NCBI GenBank assembly: GCA_963932465.1
Contig: OZ010788.1
Location: 195,488,559 to 195,552,558 of the forward strand
Origin: Maratus speciosus
Taxonomy: Eukaryota > Arthropoda > Arachnida > Araneae > Salticidae
DNA: 64,000 nucleotides
Reading direction: 5' to 3'
In this document: piece by piece, positions 44,564 to 55,958 of the stretch
Layout: each line of letters begins with the position of its first letter
Numbering within the stretch: position 1 is the stretch's first letter
Made by a program: the position numbers and the translations under genes
The notes under the pieces: generated by a model
What the model saw: only the letters and a program-made list of their open reading frames with translations
What the model was told of the DNA's origin: nothing
The model's database searches: none

Positions 44564-45538
44564 CTAGATGTCCCACTGTTACTCTGAGGCGACGAACTGT
44601 TCTATAATTTGCAGGGGGGTACAGCCGAAGAATTTACAGCCACTAAAACAAAATCTTTGTATCGAAAACTAAATCTGCAACCTATTAATTCAGTTACAAC
44701 ACAAGGTGCTCTTACCGGATTACTTTTTTACTCTAACAATAATGAACAAATTTTAGCGAAATTATTGTCAGATCTACTTCGCTTGTGTGAAATTCCATGA
44801 CAGTACGAAAAGTGCTAGACCTATATTTAACCTATAATCCGATCTGTGACACCGCCTATAATGTGAAATACTTTCTAAAACATAATGCGCCAAGTTCACT
44901 GTTTTTTTTTTTTTTTTTTTTTTTTTGGAAGCGGATTGTCACATTTTTAGATTTTAAATTTTTTATAAACCGTTCTTAGCACCGTTCGGCATTTGCAATT
45001 TAAAAGTAAATACCATGCCAGTTTTCAAGTTTTCAGCTCGAGCAGTATAACATAAACCACAATTTTAGAATTTTTTTGTTCCTGCACCCTTTTACATTTC
45101 GATTTTTTTAAAAATTGTTCTGTGCAAACATTTACGTCTTAAAAGTAACAGTCATGTCAATTTCCCATTTCATAAACCTAACAGTTCCAAATAAATCGTA
45201 ATTTAGAATGCTTGCAGAACGTTTTCTGCTCATTTCATCCATTTACATTTCGAACATTTTAGAAACAGTACATAGCAAGCATTTACATCTTAAAGGTAAC
45301 CGCCACATCAAATTTCAAGTTTCTAGCCTCAACGATATTGCAGTAATGACAATTTTAGAATGTTTTCAGACCAGCAACCTCTTAGTGATTCCTATACCGA
45401 CATAAAATATAACCTATGTTGGAATAAAATGGTATCCAGCATTTTGCCACCATTATTTTTGAAATCGGTTTGTAGTTGCAGAGATTATCCCTTACAAACA
45501 AACAAACAAACGTAACTTCTTTGTAATAGTAGTATAGA
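44564..45538 (-). mobile_element. Short non-autonomous Helitron
   Basis: On the minus strand it begins TCTATACTACTATTACAAAG after an A (5' end at 45538) and ends GTGGGACATCTAG (3' end at 44564) before a T. The 5' part holds GAAACCGATTTCAAAAATAA-like units as in the 8347-15207 Helitron, so the two share 5' ends and internal repeats but not 3' ends. It holds a poly(T) run at about 44901-44926 and a 63-codon frame (44609-44800, plus) without motifs. Confidence 0.75.
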
Positions 45539-45699
45539 TTACTCAAAATAAGATAAGGCTGATGCCTTAAAATATCATCATTATTGTTATAGTTTTGAAC
45601 AAAAATCCAGATTCAAATTGGAGTGAGATACGCTTTATTTTTGACAGAACAAATGAATTCTATCCTAGTTTCCTACAGAAGAAATACTGGTCGTAACAT

Positions 45700-46130
45700 A
45701 ATCCACCTCAATTTAATTTTTCAACTACTTTTCAGCAGTGAAATTACGCTTGAAACTATTGAATATTAAAGACGTGAATTATCACATTGCTAACTAAGCG
45801 TAAATCAACAGATTGTGAAAAAATATATTAAATTGTATTAATATTAAATTGTATATTCACAGATGCTAGGTTCATTTGTGTCTCATGTTACGCCGCAAGA
45901 TTGTGTGCTCATGAAGACTTTTCCATCTAATAGCTGCGGTAGCAGTCTTACCAACTTATGTGAGTGAGAGAGGCCAAACTCGGCATCGTCCTCGTGGCTT
46001 AGTGGTAGATCACTGGAGTGCTAATCCGGGGACCCAAGTTCGATTCCCGGCTTGGACATTTTTCACTATGTTGGTTTACGCTTAGTTATCAATGTGATAA
46101 TTCACATCTTTAATATTCAGTAATCTACTT
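45700..46130. mobile_element. Inverted-repeat element with tRNA-like core, copy 1
   Basis: GAATATTAAAGACGTGAATT ATCACATTGC near 45758 is mirrored by GTGATAATTCACATC then TTTAATATTC near 46120, and GCGTAAATCAACAG by TTGGTTTACGC. Inside are a conserved block (TCATGTTACGCCGCAAGA, GTGCTCATGAAGACTTTTCC, TGTGAGTGAGAGAGG) and a tRNA-like module at 45988-46058. The block and module recur at 51990-52260. Confidence 0.75.
45988..46058 (+). pseudogene. tRNA-like module, anticodon position GCT
   Basis: TGGCTTAGTGGTAGATCACT is an A-box/D-arm, the anticodon stem CTGGA/TCCGG closes around GTGCTAA (anticodon GCT), and AGTTCGATTCC is a near-consensus B box. The acceptor ends GTCCTCG/CTTGGAC pair at 5 of 7 positions. 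The T stem CCAAG/CCCGG has two A-C mismatches and the D stem is weak. A GCT anticodon would mean serine, but the long variable arm of tRNA-Ser is absent. I take it as a tRNA-derived module, not a working gene. Confidence 0.6.
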
Positions 46131-46689
46131 ATTTGTACATTAAGAAACAGTTTCGGAATCACCCTGAATAATGGAGAGTCGTATATAGTAAAACAGAAAA
46201 GAAACATTAATTTTTAACTGATATCATTGACTGGATATTGGCTGATTAATAGGGGCATCATGTGCATCGAATTTACTAATACACGTGAACAGAAACAGCA
46301 ACAAAAACACTTTAAAACTGTGTACCACGCCTAATACACAGTAGGCAGTGCTGATGTTTTATGTGCTTCGCTGACACATTTTGCAGTCTGGTATATGTCA
46401 TGGTTGTGCCTGGATTTCAGAGAATTCATGCATTACTGGCTGAATTGTATTGAATTGAGTAATAACTCATGAGCGTTTTGAAATTAGCACAGAAGTAAAA
46501 TGCATTGTAAAATGTTTTGTGTCAATTTAAAGAGCATTTTTTGCTTTACAAGATAGTGCGGTTTGATTTTTTTTTTCATTTTATTGATTTATGTGTATTT
46601 TCAGATCATTAAAATCAACGGTCAAGTAGACAAAACCGAGCATTTCGATACTAAAAGGTGTATCGAATATATATAGTGGTGTTAAAGCC
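46131..46689. other. Intergenic DNA
   Basis: No gene or repeat recognised. Confidence 0.35.
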
Positions 46690-46985
46690 CCGAAAATGCT
46701 AGTGAGATTTGTTCTGTGCACAGAGAAGGAGCAATTCCTCAAGGTACTGCCCGCTGTTGTTTTTCGCGTTTCAAAAATATGAATTTTGACCTTAAGGACG
46801 ATCCGATCACAATCGGTCGACCAATTAAGTTCAATGAAAAGCGATTGAATATATTTTCCACGAAAATAAACGGCAAACGACCGGAGAAAAAATATTGTGA
46901 AAAAAACAATTCCTCTGTACCCACTTCACTCAATGAACAAAGTTCTGAATCTGCCTCTTTCAAATCCTACAAGTACTGATAACGT
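46690..46985 (+). pseudogene. Mariner transposase N-terminal relic
   Basis: The frame reads EICSVHREGAIPQGTARCCF, then SRFKNMNFDLKDDP and GRPIKFNEKRLN, the pattern of the N-terminal helix-turn-helix, the WF..F..G.F.L.D.P segment and the GRP linker of mariner transposases. Both usual tryptophans and the SGRP serine are altered (CCF, ITIGRP). After RLN the frame drifts. No catalytic domain or inverted repeats are seen. A short, dead fragment. Confidence 0.7.
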
Positions 46986-47417
46986 AAAAGGCTGGACTTT
47001 GTGGGTTGATGATGTGAGAACAGTTCCCCTTATAAGGGAGGCTTAAAAGTACGTAATTAAAGGTATCTATTCAACGTCTTAAAAGAATATTAAAGCTTAC
47101 TTGCCAGCAGTCCGTTTTTTTACATCAAATAAAAGTACTTTGAATTAGAAACTTTATTAACTTAAACAAAATAAATATCACGAGACGAAACACATTAAAA
47201 ATTTATATTAATGAATTTTCTACTTTCTCTTATGATTTTTGACAGGAAAAAATTTCGAAATGTGCGCAGCTATTCAAAACTAACATTTTATGCTTAGTAT
47301 TCCTTATTAAATAAGTATATAATTGCATTGATACACAGCGAGGCACTGTTTCATTTTGTACAAGCATTCTACGTATTACTGTACAACGCCAATTACTTGA
47401 AAAAAAAATTGGTTAAA
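46986..47417. other. AT-rich intergenic DNA
   Basis: Nothing recognised on either strand. Confidence 0.35.
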
Positions 47418-48235
47418 TAGGGGAGACCGGTGGAATGGTGCCACTCGCGGTTATGCATTATGCCGCTAGCCCGCCTAGTTTAAGAACTAACAGCAGCTTG
47501 AAATAGTGAATGCGCCTGCACTATAGCGGCCAACAATAGAAACAGTGCTTAGAATGACAGTGATTTTGTTGTATGTCGTTCGTTTGTTCTAGTAAAAAAA
47601 TTAGTTATCATCTAGTTGCTTCTTATTTTGGAGCTTCAAATGAGTAGAGGTAAACACTTTTTATTATAACATTAGGTACTTAAGATAACATTACTCGTAA
47701 TCTACATGCATTCGCCGATATTTTGATGCAATTTGTTGAACAAGTTTGATTCTTCTTTCGACTTTGCTAGGGATTTCCTCTGTGTTATCCCTTGGGGTAA
47801 AGCTGCCACCATGGCAAAGAGTGACTTTTCCAATTTGACTTAAATTGTAAGCTTAGCACATTAATAAATCTAGCTTAAGGAACATTGTAATTATTCATTA
47901 TTCTGCTAAATAATTGCTTTCTAAATATTTTCAATAAGTTATGTGTTTCCTAGAATCCATTTTATGTATATACTAGGTCATTAAAGAGTGGCGTCATTAC
48001 CCCGATACAGTGGCGGAATTACCCCAGTATCCTAAGTAATCTTGCCACTGTACAGACGTTGAAAGAAATTTGTTTTATGTGTGCTTACTTTACAGTTGTT
48101 ATTACGGTTAAATTTATACAGATACTAACGATCAGGATTCAGCTTTAGAAATTTTACTATTATAAAATAAACATTTTTTTGAGGTGAAGAAAATTAAATT
48201 CTTTTAAGGTGTCGCCATTCCCCCGGTTTCCCCTG
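47418..48235 (-). mobile_element. TAGGGG MITE family B, copy 2 (uninterrupted)
   Basis: Inverted relative to 26797-27835, ending TAGGGGAGACCGG at the left and CCCGGTTTCCCCTG at the right. It keeps the site CCCGATAC (48001-48008) intact where copy 1 has the 188-base foldback. Confidence 0.85.
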
Positions 48236-49134
48236 CCTCTTTCAAATTAAAACTTTGGTATTAAGTAATAAGAAATGGTGCAACATATGTATGATAACTC
48301 GAAATACATGTAGTTAGACTGAAAATGTATGATCTGTAATGTGGTCGACGAACCTTCCAAACAATTCAATATTTGCCATTATGAACATGAAGCGGTACAA
48401 GCACAAATTTATTTCTAAAAGCTTCTCTGTTTCACCGTGAACGATTTTCCACAATGTAAAATGAATATCAAAGGATAAAAATCTTATTAACAAATTTTAT
48501 CTAAGCGTCAGTGCAACTAAGATTAGCAAATGTTTTTATTTAAAAGATACGACGCTTCACTGGTGGCATAGTAAAAATGTAGTAAATTTAGCAGAATCTT
48601 TATGTTTATAATTAAGGAGTTTTTATAATTTTATTTCGTAAACTTACTATTTTTCCGTAAGCGGAGTATTAGTCATTTATACTATGATAGGGATTCTTTT
48701 TTGTCCTGAAGAGAGGCATGAAAAGTGAAAAAAAAATTAATATATAATACTCATGTAATTGCAGGAAATGAGATATATATTAGTGTAAACAACACATTTT
48801 AGTTAAATATTAATTAATACTCGTGGATTTCTTTGTATTTAAAAATATCTCGATTGAAATGGAGCTTTAAAAATATCTACCTTTAAAGTGAAGATTATCT
48901 TATAATAGGAGTATTCTACAATTTTGGCAAAAATACTCAACAAACGAAAGTAATAACTACTCTGTAACTAAAGGAAAAAAATGATTGAGATTCTTTCTCT
49001 GACCGGGATGTTTCATTCTAATGCCATTTTACCGATGATTAAAAACAATTTAGATACTTCATCGCCATCAATACACATATAAATTAATTACTGTTCTGTA
49101 CACATATATATTTGTAATGATTTCACATTTGAAA
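48236..49134. other. AT-rich intergenic DNA
   Basis: No gene or repeat recognised. Confidence 0.35.
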
Positions 49135-49345
49135 TATTACGTCACATTTGAAATATTTGTTATTTTCTTTCGTTGCAAAAAAGAGCGACGAAATAAAAGA
49201 GAAAATACGAAATGAGATTTCTTTTCAAAAGTGTTTTCCTGTCATTTTTTTAACTTTTATCTTTCCATTTATTTCAGACTAAAGTAATAGTATTCTCATT
49301 CTTTTTCATGTGTTCACTAAATCTGAGATTTCGGAATATCGCGCC
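49135..49345 (+). repeat. Dispersed repeat family R2, copy 3
   Basis: Shares ACGAAATGAGATTTCTTTTC, GTTTTCCTGTCATT, CATTTATTTCAGACTAAAGT and CACTAAATCTGAGAT with 42480-42665 and, inverted, 23690-23880. Confidence 0.7.
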
Positions 49346-49919
49346 CAGATGTAAGCCCTGATAGCCTGAGATAAGACTGTTTACTTAGATTTTTTTTTTA
49401 CTAAGAATTTTCCGTAGAAATGCATTTTATTTGCGAAGTAGTAGTTTAAATTTTTAAAAATATCTCTTCCCCCCCTCTCAGTTTTTTGTTAAAAACGTAC
49501 ACACACATAATTACTTTTGTCTGTGTCAAATATATAAGGAGATAAGTTGTTTAAAATAGATTCAGTTTTATATTAAATAAAAATTATTTCTATAATTCAA
49601 AATTAAATTTAGGACTAACAAGAAAGAAAATCATGCGTTAAGCATAGATTATGAAACACTTTACAACACTTTCTGAATGCTTTAACAGAACTTCGTTATT
49701 TAGGGAAATAAGGCATATAAAATAACTAAGTAAACATTTTAGAAAAATCTAATAACATTCCAAAAACTGATTTCAGCAGTTACCGCCCACAGTAAGTATG
49801 TATTCCAATTCTTTTGAACAGCTCTGCATTTGATCTGTAGGTTGATATATATACTATATAATGGGGAAACTTAGTTTAGCACGAAAACGCGTAACAGTTT
49901 CAAATTTCTCTTTCAGCAA

Positions 49920-50900
49920 TTTATGCTAATAGATGGAAACATACTTGTATACTTTTGTAGAACCCTGTAGTTAACCTATTACTTTTATTACACGCCATTA
50001 TTTAGCTAAAGTTTTTAATTCAAAGTAAAGCACTCTTTAAGCTACTGAAATCACATTTCCAGAAATTATCATTTATGGACGGCCATGCATCCAATTCTTT
50101 GCGTGACCCTATATATCATTTTATCTATGTTCTACAAATATTTATTAGTAAACTAAATGCAGTTCAGCGTAAAAATGCATAACTCGTTTAAAAATCAATA
50201 TTAAGCAGTTTGCAGTAACGATTACGAATTTTTTTGTGTAGGCCTGTATACGAATTATAGCATTTATACACACCATATACTATGCATAAATATAGTGAAA
50301 GATATCTAATCATAATTAAAAAGACATTTCCAGCAATCATCGCTACTGTACAGTACTTTGGATACAATATAGTTTCTGAAATCTTTTGTGTGACCCTGTA
50401 AATGTTATGCACTTCGTATTATACATGAAATAAGTTATAGTAAATCTCAGAGACGTATATCAATTTCATTAAACATGAAATAGTTTAACATAATTAAAAT
50501 ACACCACAAACAATTCCCTCTACCTCTATATCATTATGTAACGGAATTCTTTTGTATGGCCCTGTAAATGAATAATAACTATTCTTTGCATCGCATATTC
50601 TACAGAATGCATATTTTAGTGCACTTGATAAATGTATATCAATTTTATTATGTTTGAAAGCATGTAAAATAATTAAAAATCATTTTAAACGATTTTTTCC
50701 CATAGGCCGTAATGTAACGGCAAACTTTTGACTGTTCCTGTAAATGAACTAAACATGTTACAAAGTTCGTTTGAAATAGGGAACGTGCTATGGTAAACAT
50801 TAATAACATTTAAAAATTTCAAGGCAATCCGAGAATATTTACGGAAGTTAGAGCGCGGACAGACAACCAGATGGACAGACAAACCGAAGTCACAAACCCC
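49920..50900 (+). repeat. Degenerate tandem repeat, about 130-175-base units
   Basis: TTTTGTGTGACCCTGTAAATG-like phrases occur near 49953, 50097, 50228, 50383, 50549 and 50725. Each is preceded by a CAGCAATnATnnCTACTGTA-like segment and followed by an AT-rich one with TATATCAATTT. Units vary in length and have clearly diverged. No coding content recognised. Confidence 0.6.
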
Positions 50901-51719
50901 TTTCAAGTTTGTTGGAAAGTGTTAAAAATGGAAACGCTGAAAGTTCAAACGAGAGAATTTTTCAACACAGCGAATAAAAGAAAAGCTCCTATTTCTGGTA
51001 CTTACAGCGTTTTCCACTTCACTCCTTTTGGGTGCTTAGTTCAACCCTTTAAAATGTAGGCACCTCGCTTCCTTTCGTTTAGTATTTAAATACATAATAT
51101 TATCATTTGTATACATTTCTTTTATTTATTTATATGATATTTTTCGTCTTGCTTAAAAGTATTCGAAGGATGTAAACAACATCAACATGATCAAGTTGTG
51201 TAATGGCCACCAGTCGCTGCGTATCTTATCACTAGCACTTTCAGCGTACCCCATTTCACTTAGTGTGGCACATTCAGCGCTCTCTACTTCACTTCGTGCG
51301 GCATATTCAACCAGTGACACTTTTTAACTCTTTTTTGAACTAATTCTACTAGGTTTGGCACTTTAAGGATTCGCCTGTTTGTTAAGTTTGGCATTAAAGA
51401 CATTTTTTCGTGAAAAAAAAAAGAAAAGAAGAAAGAAAGAAAATTCGATTTTCTGGTACTTTTAGCGCTTTTCATTTTTAGTCCTCAATTCTTCTAGAGT
51501 CTATTAAATATTCAAAAGATTCTCATTTAGTCTGAAACTCAGAATTGCAGTAACTCCATGCTCAGTACAAATCTTTCTCGGCGTTCGTTTCCAGGCTACG
51601 GTAGGAACCATTGTAAAGATCATTGTTATGATCCAATTGAAATTATGTAGGGTCTCGTTATACCCTGTTGGTCGGAACGTTTAAAAAGAGAATATATTTG
51701 GAAACTAAACATAATTATA
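50901..51719. other. Intergenic DNA with weak internal repetition
   Basis: Phrases like GGTACTT.CAGCG.TTTCCACTTCACT recur (about 50997, 51235, 51273, 51455), suggesting an old tandem repeat. No gene. Confidence 0.35.
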
Positions 51720-51990
51720 TACAATTTTAATTAATTTTTCAATTAATTTTTAGTGGTGAAATTATACTAGAAATTATAGAATATTAAATACGTGGATTTT
51801 CACTTTGTACACTAAGCGTATAACCAACAGAGTGAAAAGTAATCAAGCCGGGAATCGAACCCGGGTCCTTGGTTCGATTCCTTGCTTGGAAATTTTTCAC
51901 TGTGCTTTACGCTTATTTAGCAACGTGAAAATTCACGCAAAGCAATAATTTCGGACGTAATTTCACTACTGAAAATTAATTGAAATCATA
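51720..51990. mobile_element. Inverted-repeat element with paired tRNA T-arms
   Basis: TTTTCAATTAATTTTTAGTG GTGAAATTA at the left is mirrored by TAATTTCACTACTG AAAATTAATTGAAA at the right. The inner arms (AAATACGTGGATTTTCAC, GTGAAAATTCACGC) continue to the centre, where two B boxes face each other: GGGTTCGATTCC on the minus strand (51851-51862) and GGTTCGATTCC on the plus strand (51871-51881). Both A-box halves are gone. It belongs to the family at 45700-46130. Confidence 0.75.
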
Positions 51991-52260
51991 CACATATATG
52001 TTCTTCTATGGTTTGCTTTATTTCGTCTCACGTTTCGCCGCAGAGTTGGTGCTCATGAAGGCTTTTTCATCTTGTGCTATGGTTGCAGTGTTACCGACAT
52101 ATATGTGAGTGAGAGATGTCAGGCTGGGTGTCGTTCTCGTAGTTCATAGGTAGAGCATTTTTGCGTTATTCCAAGGATCCGGGTTCGATTTCCGGCTAGG
52201 ATATTTTTCACTCCGTTAGTTTTGCGCTTAGTTAGCAATGTGAGAATTCACGTATTTAAT
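51991..52260 (+). mobile_element. tRNA-module repeat, copy 2 of the 45700 family
   Basis: TCTCACGTTTCGCCGCAGAG, TGCTCATGAAGGCTTTTTCA and ATATGTGAGTGAGAGATG match 45870-45975. The tRNA-like module lies at 52131-52203 (A-box area CGTAGTTCATAGGTAGAGCA, B box GGGTTCGATTTCC) and the tail TTTTTCACTCCGTTAG / GAATTCACGTATTTAATATTC matches 46056-46120. Confidence 0.7.
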
Positions 52261-52385
52261 ATTCTTAATATAACTGATACATAGATATAATTTTGTAATT
52301 ATGAAATACGATTAAAATAATGATTTTTTTTAATTGAATGAATTTTTGCAGTGCTAACAAGGCGTGCAGCTTGCAGACTGAAAAA

Positions 52386-52465
52386 GTACCTAAGCCAGGA
52401 CTGGAACTCGGGTCATTAGCATAGCGCACCAATGATCTACCAACTAAGGTACTCGAATGATACCC
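52386..52465 (-). pseudogene. tRNA-like module, minus strand
   Basis: On the minus strand: GAGTACCTTAGTTGGTAGATCATTGG (A-box region spans 52424-52449), a widened anticodon loop around GCTATGCTAATG, then a degraded B box GAGTTCCAGTCC and the tail TAGGTACTTTTTCA. A more decayed member of the same tRNA-derived set. Confidence 0.5.
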
Positions 52466-52684
52466 AGCCTGACACCAATGCGTTCAAGTTCATGCTTGGA
52501 CACTTTTTCATTAAAAAATTATGAAAGATAATAAGATACGTGTAATTGTTTTACAATTGTTTCCAAAACACTAGTTTATATAAATATTACAATTTACTTA
52601 GTAAAAGTAACTATAGAGAATTCTATAACTATCTATGCAATTATTTAAAATGTGCGAAAAAGTCATTGTTATGTTTCAACAACT

Positions 52685-53594
52685 TAGGGGAAAGTAGGGT
52701 AATGACGCTCAGAAGGGTAATCCCGCTCACCCAATATCTCTAAACAGAATAGAATTGAAAACGTGCGATCGATACCGGCAGCTAGCGAATTTCATCGTAA
52801 GTTCCCAGTATTGATTTAGTGCCCGTCGGGAGGAAAGTATTTTTTTGTCCTCAAGTTATTAGTTTGAAGTTGTTTTATTATAAAATTCTACAACACCTAA
52901 CTTGAAGGTAAGTGTACACTCTTATTTTCAAATATTAATTTACTCACTATGTCTACGAAATATATACATTTAGCTGTACTTTCATGCTTTTATTTAGTTT
53001 TGTAGTGCGTTGTTACGCCAATTGTAATGCATTAAAACCCAACATGGCGATGACGGGTAATGCCGCTCGCGTGGAATTCCAGAAGAAGTGTTGCCAGTGG
53101 GCAACCTTTTTAAAATTCAAATTTGTTGATTGACACTACTTTTTTGAAATGGTAAAAATTCCCTGTTTTCACCTTAATTAATATGTCATTAAACAAGGAG
53201 AATTTTACAATTTCAAAAAAGTGGTGAAAATAAAATAAAAAATAAATATAAAAAAAAGTAGCCCACTATATGTCTAACACAATATGTGTAAAGTGGTTTC
53301 AAAAAGTCTGCAGTGGTGTGAACAGCCTACGCAACTACATATGTGACTTTTGTCTTACTTAAACGTTGTATTCAAACTCTGAGCGCAATTACCTTACGAT
53401 GTCGGGCATTACCGCTCAATCGATGGTTATTTAAATAAAACGATAAAAAAAAATTCCTAAAACTTTTATGAAAATTAGTTGATTGCAAACTGTTCCTGTT
53501 ATACTTCGTTAATAAAATATTGATGTTTTTGTCTAAATTTGACTAGCGATTCATGTTTTCCCTTAAGTGAGCGCCATTCCCCTACTTTCCCCTA
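52685..53594 (-). mobile_element. TAGGGG MITE family A, copy 3
   Basis: Inverted copy of 25035-25970: begins TAGGGGAAAGTAGGGTAATG and ends AAGTGAGCGCCATTCCCCTA. Includes the same GCTAGCGAATTTCATCGTAA and CATATGTGACTTTTGTCTTA blocks. Confidence 0.85.
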
Positions 53595-53945
53595 ATCACT
53601 TTTATCTAGGTGCAGAAATCCCCTCTAAAAGTATTTTATACTTTAAAAAGTTCACAAGAATAAGTAGTCCCAAAATATTGTTTGAAATCGTGTTTAATAC
53701 ATGAATCCATAAAATTTAGATTATCTAAAACCTGATATCCTTCCCCCTGAAAATCGTATGATAGAGTAAAACTAAAATAAAGAAATCAGATTGCAAATTT
53801 TAAGATTTAATATATCAGTGTAAAGTGACAGGAAATAATAATATGGCAAGAATTGCTAACGTTGAGGCTCCTGATCGACTGACTATTTTGCGAAAGGTCC
53901 GTTAAAGCCTGTTGAGGATACCTATCGAATATTCCCATCTGTAAT

Positions 53946-54890
53946 GTAGAGTAGGTGGGGGTAAAGATACGCACTTTCCATAAATTTTGATTTTTAACAA
54001 ACACATTTGTCTAAACTTGTGTGACGAGTGATTAAAATGTTACATTAGAACCTTAAGCAAGTGCCACCATCAACCGACATTCTGTCAAATTATAATTTCG
54101 GGAGAAATTGCAATTGAAAAAAACAATGCACTGTGTATCTTTGTCCTATTGGATGGGGCAAAGATACACAGTTGTGGGTCCCCAGTACTGCAGGTTTTTG
54201 CCCCATTTCTACTAAAATGAACGAGTTATGTAAAAGCCTGTTATGTGAAACCCTCTTACAGGATTACTATAATTAAAACGCACCCATTCAGATGTCTCCA
54301 GTGTTAGTGCTAGACTCCTAACGAAATTAATATCTATAGTTAAACCAGAATGTATAATAAATTTCACTAGTATCTATAGTTAAACTGAAAATTACAAATT
54401 GAACCGTGAAAAAAGACAAAAACAGCAGTCTATGAGACCGCAAACAGCAGTAAACCCTTAATTGCCGTGACAAACATTTTTTCATAAATCGTGTGAGCCG
54501 TCTCCGAGACCGCTTGATCGTAGAATGAATAAAAGGGTCGACTGACTCATAAAGTACTGTTTCTGTACTACACTTTATATATAAAGGTTTATATATAATT
54601 ATAATTAAAATTCCCTTATTCAGAAGTCTCTAGCGACACTACTAAGTTTCCAAACGAATTAAAATTAAACTAACATCAATAGTTAACTGAAAATTACCAG
54701 TTAAAGTGGGAAAACTGAATATAGCAGTGGTCTGTGAGACCGCTAACAGGAGTTAAGTGTTAAGGCTTAAAACAAAAGCATTTCATGAAACAAGAATATT
54801 GATTTTAAGTAGGTAGGTAGATACCTACGTTCTATATTTAAAAAAAAAAACATACAAAGTAAAGGGAAAAGGTACTTATCTAGCTTTTAT
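53946..54890 (+). mobile_element. Family C element, copy 2, truncated right
   Basis: GTAGAGTAGGTGGGGGTAAA opens the copy, which follows 32973-33880 and then jumps to sequence equivalent to 35345-35560 (AAGTTTCCAAACGAAT, GTAGGTAGGTAGATACCTAC). The Tc1 insertion of copy 1 is therefore absent. The right terminus is missing. Confidence 0.75.
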
Positions 54891-55705
54891 ACTTATACTA
54901 ATTTTCTGCTTCTGAACACAGAAGAGTCGGGCCATGCTTCGATGGATCGTACGCAAAGTGTTTAAAGTATTAGAAGAATTTATTTCTAATGCATATTGCA
55001 GCCGAAGGGAGTCACTTCGAGCAAGTTTTAAGATAACTTTAACTTTCGTTAATTAAGTTTTAGATTATATAATCTAATAGCATTTTAAAATATGTGTCAT
55101 TTTGTAACGAATTGCGACTGTTGCTTTTCATCATTTCATTTAACAATTTTATTTATTTATTTATTTATTTATTTATTTTTTAAGCTTATATTTTTAGTAC
55201 AAGTTGTATATTTTTCTTTAATATGTCAGAATGAAAACAGATTTCAAATTTATATTGTAATGTTAATTTTACTCTCAACTATTTTTTTTTTTATATCTGA
55301 CGGTTATTTATATTTCTAGTAAATGTGTGAATAACTCCTGTTCCGTAGCAAAAAAGATGCTTTAGCTTTAAACAGCTATTATACTCGGTCAGTTTTAATC
55401 GTAGAAAAATGGAAATTTTGTCTTACTTCTTTAGTGTAATAGTGTATTTTTACTAAATACAACATATAGGATTGGGGAACCATATAAAAATTTTAAATTT
55501 CGTTAATTTTCAAGGAAGGTTTTTATTGACCCAAATCGCCTTTAAAATACCTCTTTTCTTCATTTAAAACATTTTTGCAATTGGAATTATTCTCTGCCTA
55601 ACGGTTTAGAAATTAGCCATTGGACACCCGGTATAGGAATGACAAATTGAAAGTTTAAAACAATATAATCAAAGAACATATAGCAGACATCAAATAGATC
55701 AAGAG
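54891..55705. other. AT-rich DNA with (TTTA)n microsatellite
   Basis: A tetranucleotide run lies at about 55145-55178. A solitary mariner-like end GGACACCCGGTATAGG lies at 55621-55636. No gene. Confidence 0.45.
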
Positions 55706-55950
55706 CAGTGGCGTGGCGTCCGGTCATCGCTGGATGCGGCGATGACCAAGCAATATTTTAAAACTCTTAATAAGCTTTTAAAACTCTACGATCCAGTTTT
55801 AGCAGAACATTTAGAGTTCATGTATAAGTGAAGGTAAGATTTAAAGTTTCTTTTTTGAACATTCAACCATTGAATTTTAGAGTTAATAATTTTTCACCAC
55901 AAACTTAAATAATTGCGATGACCACCGAAAATTTTCACGCCACGCCACTG
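55706..55950. mobile_element. hAT MITE, 245 bases
   Basis: CAGTGGCGTGGCGT at 55706 and ACGCCACGCCACTG ending at 55950, with GGTCATCGC/GCGATGACC just inside. ATCAAGAG flanks both sides (55698-55705, 55951-55958), an exact 8-base target duplication. Confidence 0.92.
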
Positions 55951-55958
55951 ATCAAGAG

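Noticed and set aside
45988..46058. Functional tRNA-Ser(GCT) gene
   Set aside because: The T stem has two mismatches, the D stem is weak and the long variable arm of tRNA-Ser is missing; it sits in a repeated mobile unit.
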